This document shows, piece by piece, positions 5,061-5,062 of a stretch of DNA of 5,062 nucleotides (position 1 is its first letter; each line of letters begins with the position of its first letter). The notes under the pieces were generated by a model. That model did no database searches. It was given only the letters and a program-made list of their open reading frames with translations, and was not told the origin of the DNA. The translations under genes were made by a program, and so were the position numbers. The stretch is from Chloroflexi bacterium RIFCSPLOWO2_02_FULL_71_16 (lineage in GTDB: Bacteria > Chloroflexota > Limnocylindria > P2-11E), in contig MGON01000055.1 in NCBI GenBank assembly GCA_001795345.1, positions 1 through 5,062 on the forward strand, given 5' to 3'.

Positions 5061-5062
5061 CG

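Overview
The window is very GC-rich bacterial DNA with short spacers. Strongly GC-biased third codon positions, an Ala/Thr/Pro/Val linker on a lipoprotein and an AniA-like copper nitrite reductase suggest a Chloroflexota or actinobacterial-type organism. That assignment is inference from style, not from a marker gene.

Layout. Plus strand, left half: the 3' part of a copper nitrite reductase gene (nirK, running off the left edge, ends 899); a short coding-like stretch with no in-frame start (about 924-1107), either a broken gene or a frameshifted one; a DUF4389-type membrane protein with a visible internal duplication (1193-1834); and, 7 bases later, a small membrane protein that I do not recognise (1842-2207). 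A 187-base convergent spacer follows, with a strong 13-bp hairpin at 2358-2390. Minus strand, right half: a secreted cupredoxin lipoprotein (2395-3060), a NarL/FixJ response regulator (3172-3822) and a HisKA_3-type sensor kinase (3822 to the right edge, N-terminus missing). Kinase stop and regulator start share one base.

How they may work together. NirK reduces nitrite to nitric oxide outside the cytoplasmic membrane and needs a one-electron donor. The cupredoxin has a complete type 1 copper ligand set and a lipoprotein signal, so it is a natural candidate donor. The two-component pair lies just upstream of the cupredoxin on the same strand and may control it, and possibly nirK. All NirK copper ligands are present, so the enzyme looks functional. 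The links between genes are inferred from position.

Regulatory signals are modest: a GTGA-N6-TCAC palindrome of the CRP/FNR kind upstream of the DUF4389 gene, three CTGGGG repeats spaced by 10 and 60 bases upstream of the cupredoxin, and several hairpins. I see no tRNA, rRNA, CRISPR array, transposase or phage gene. The window reads as a respiratory accessory cluster; I did not find a clearly new defence or mobile system in it.
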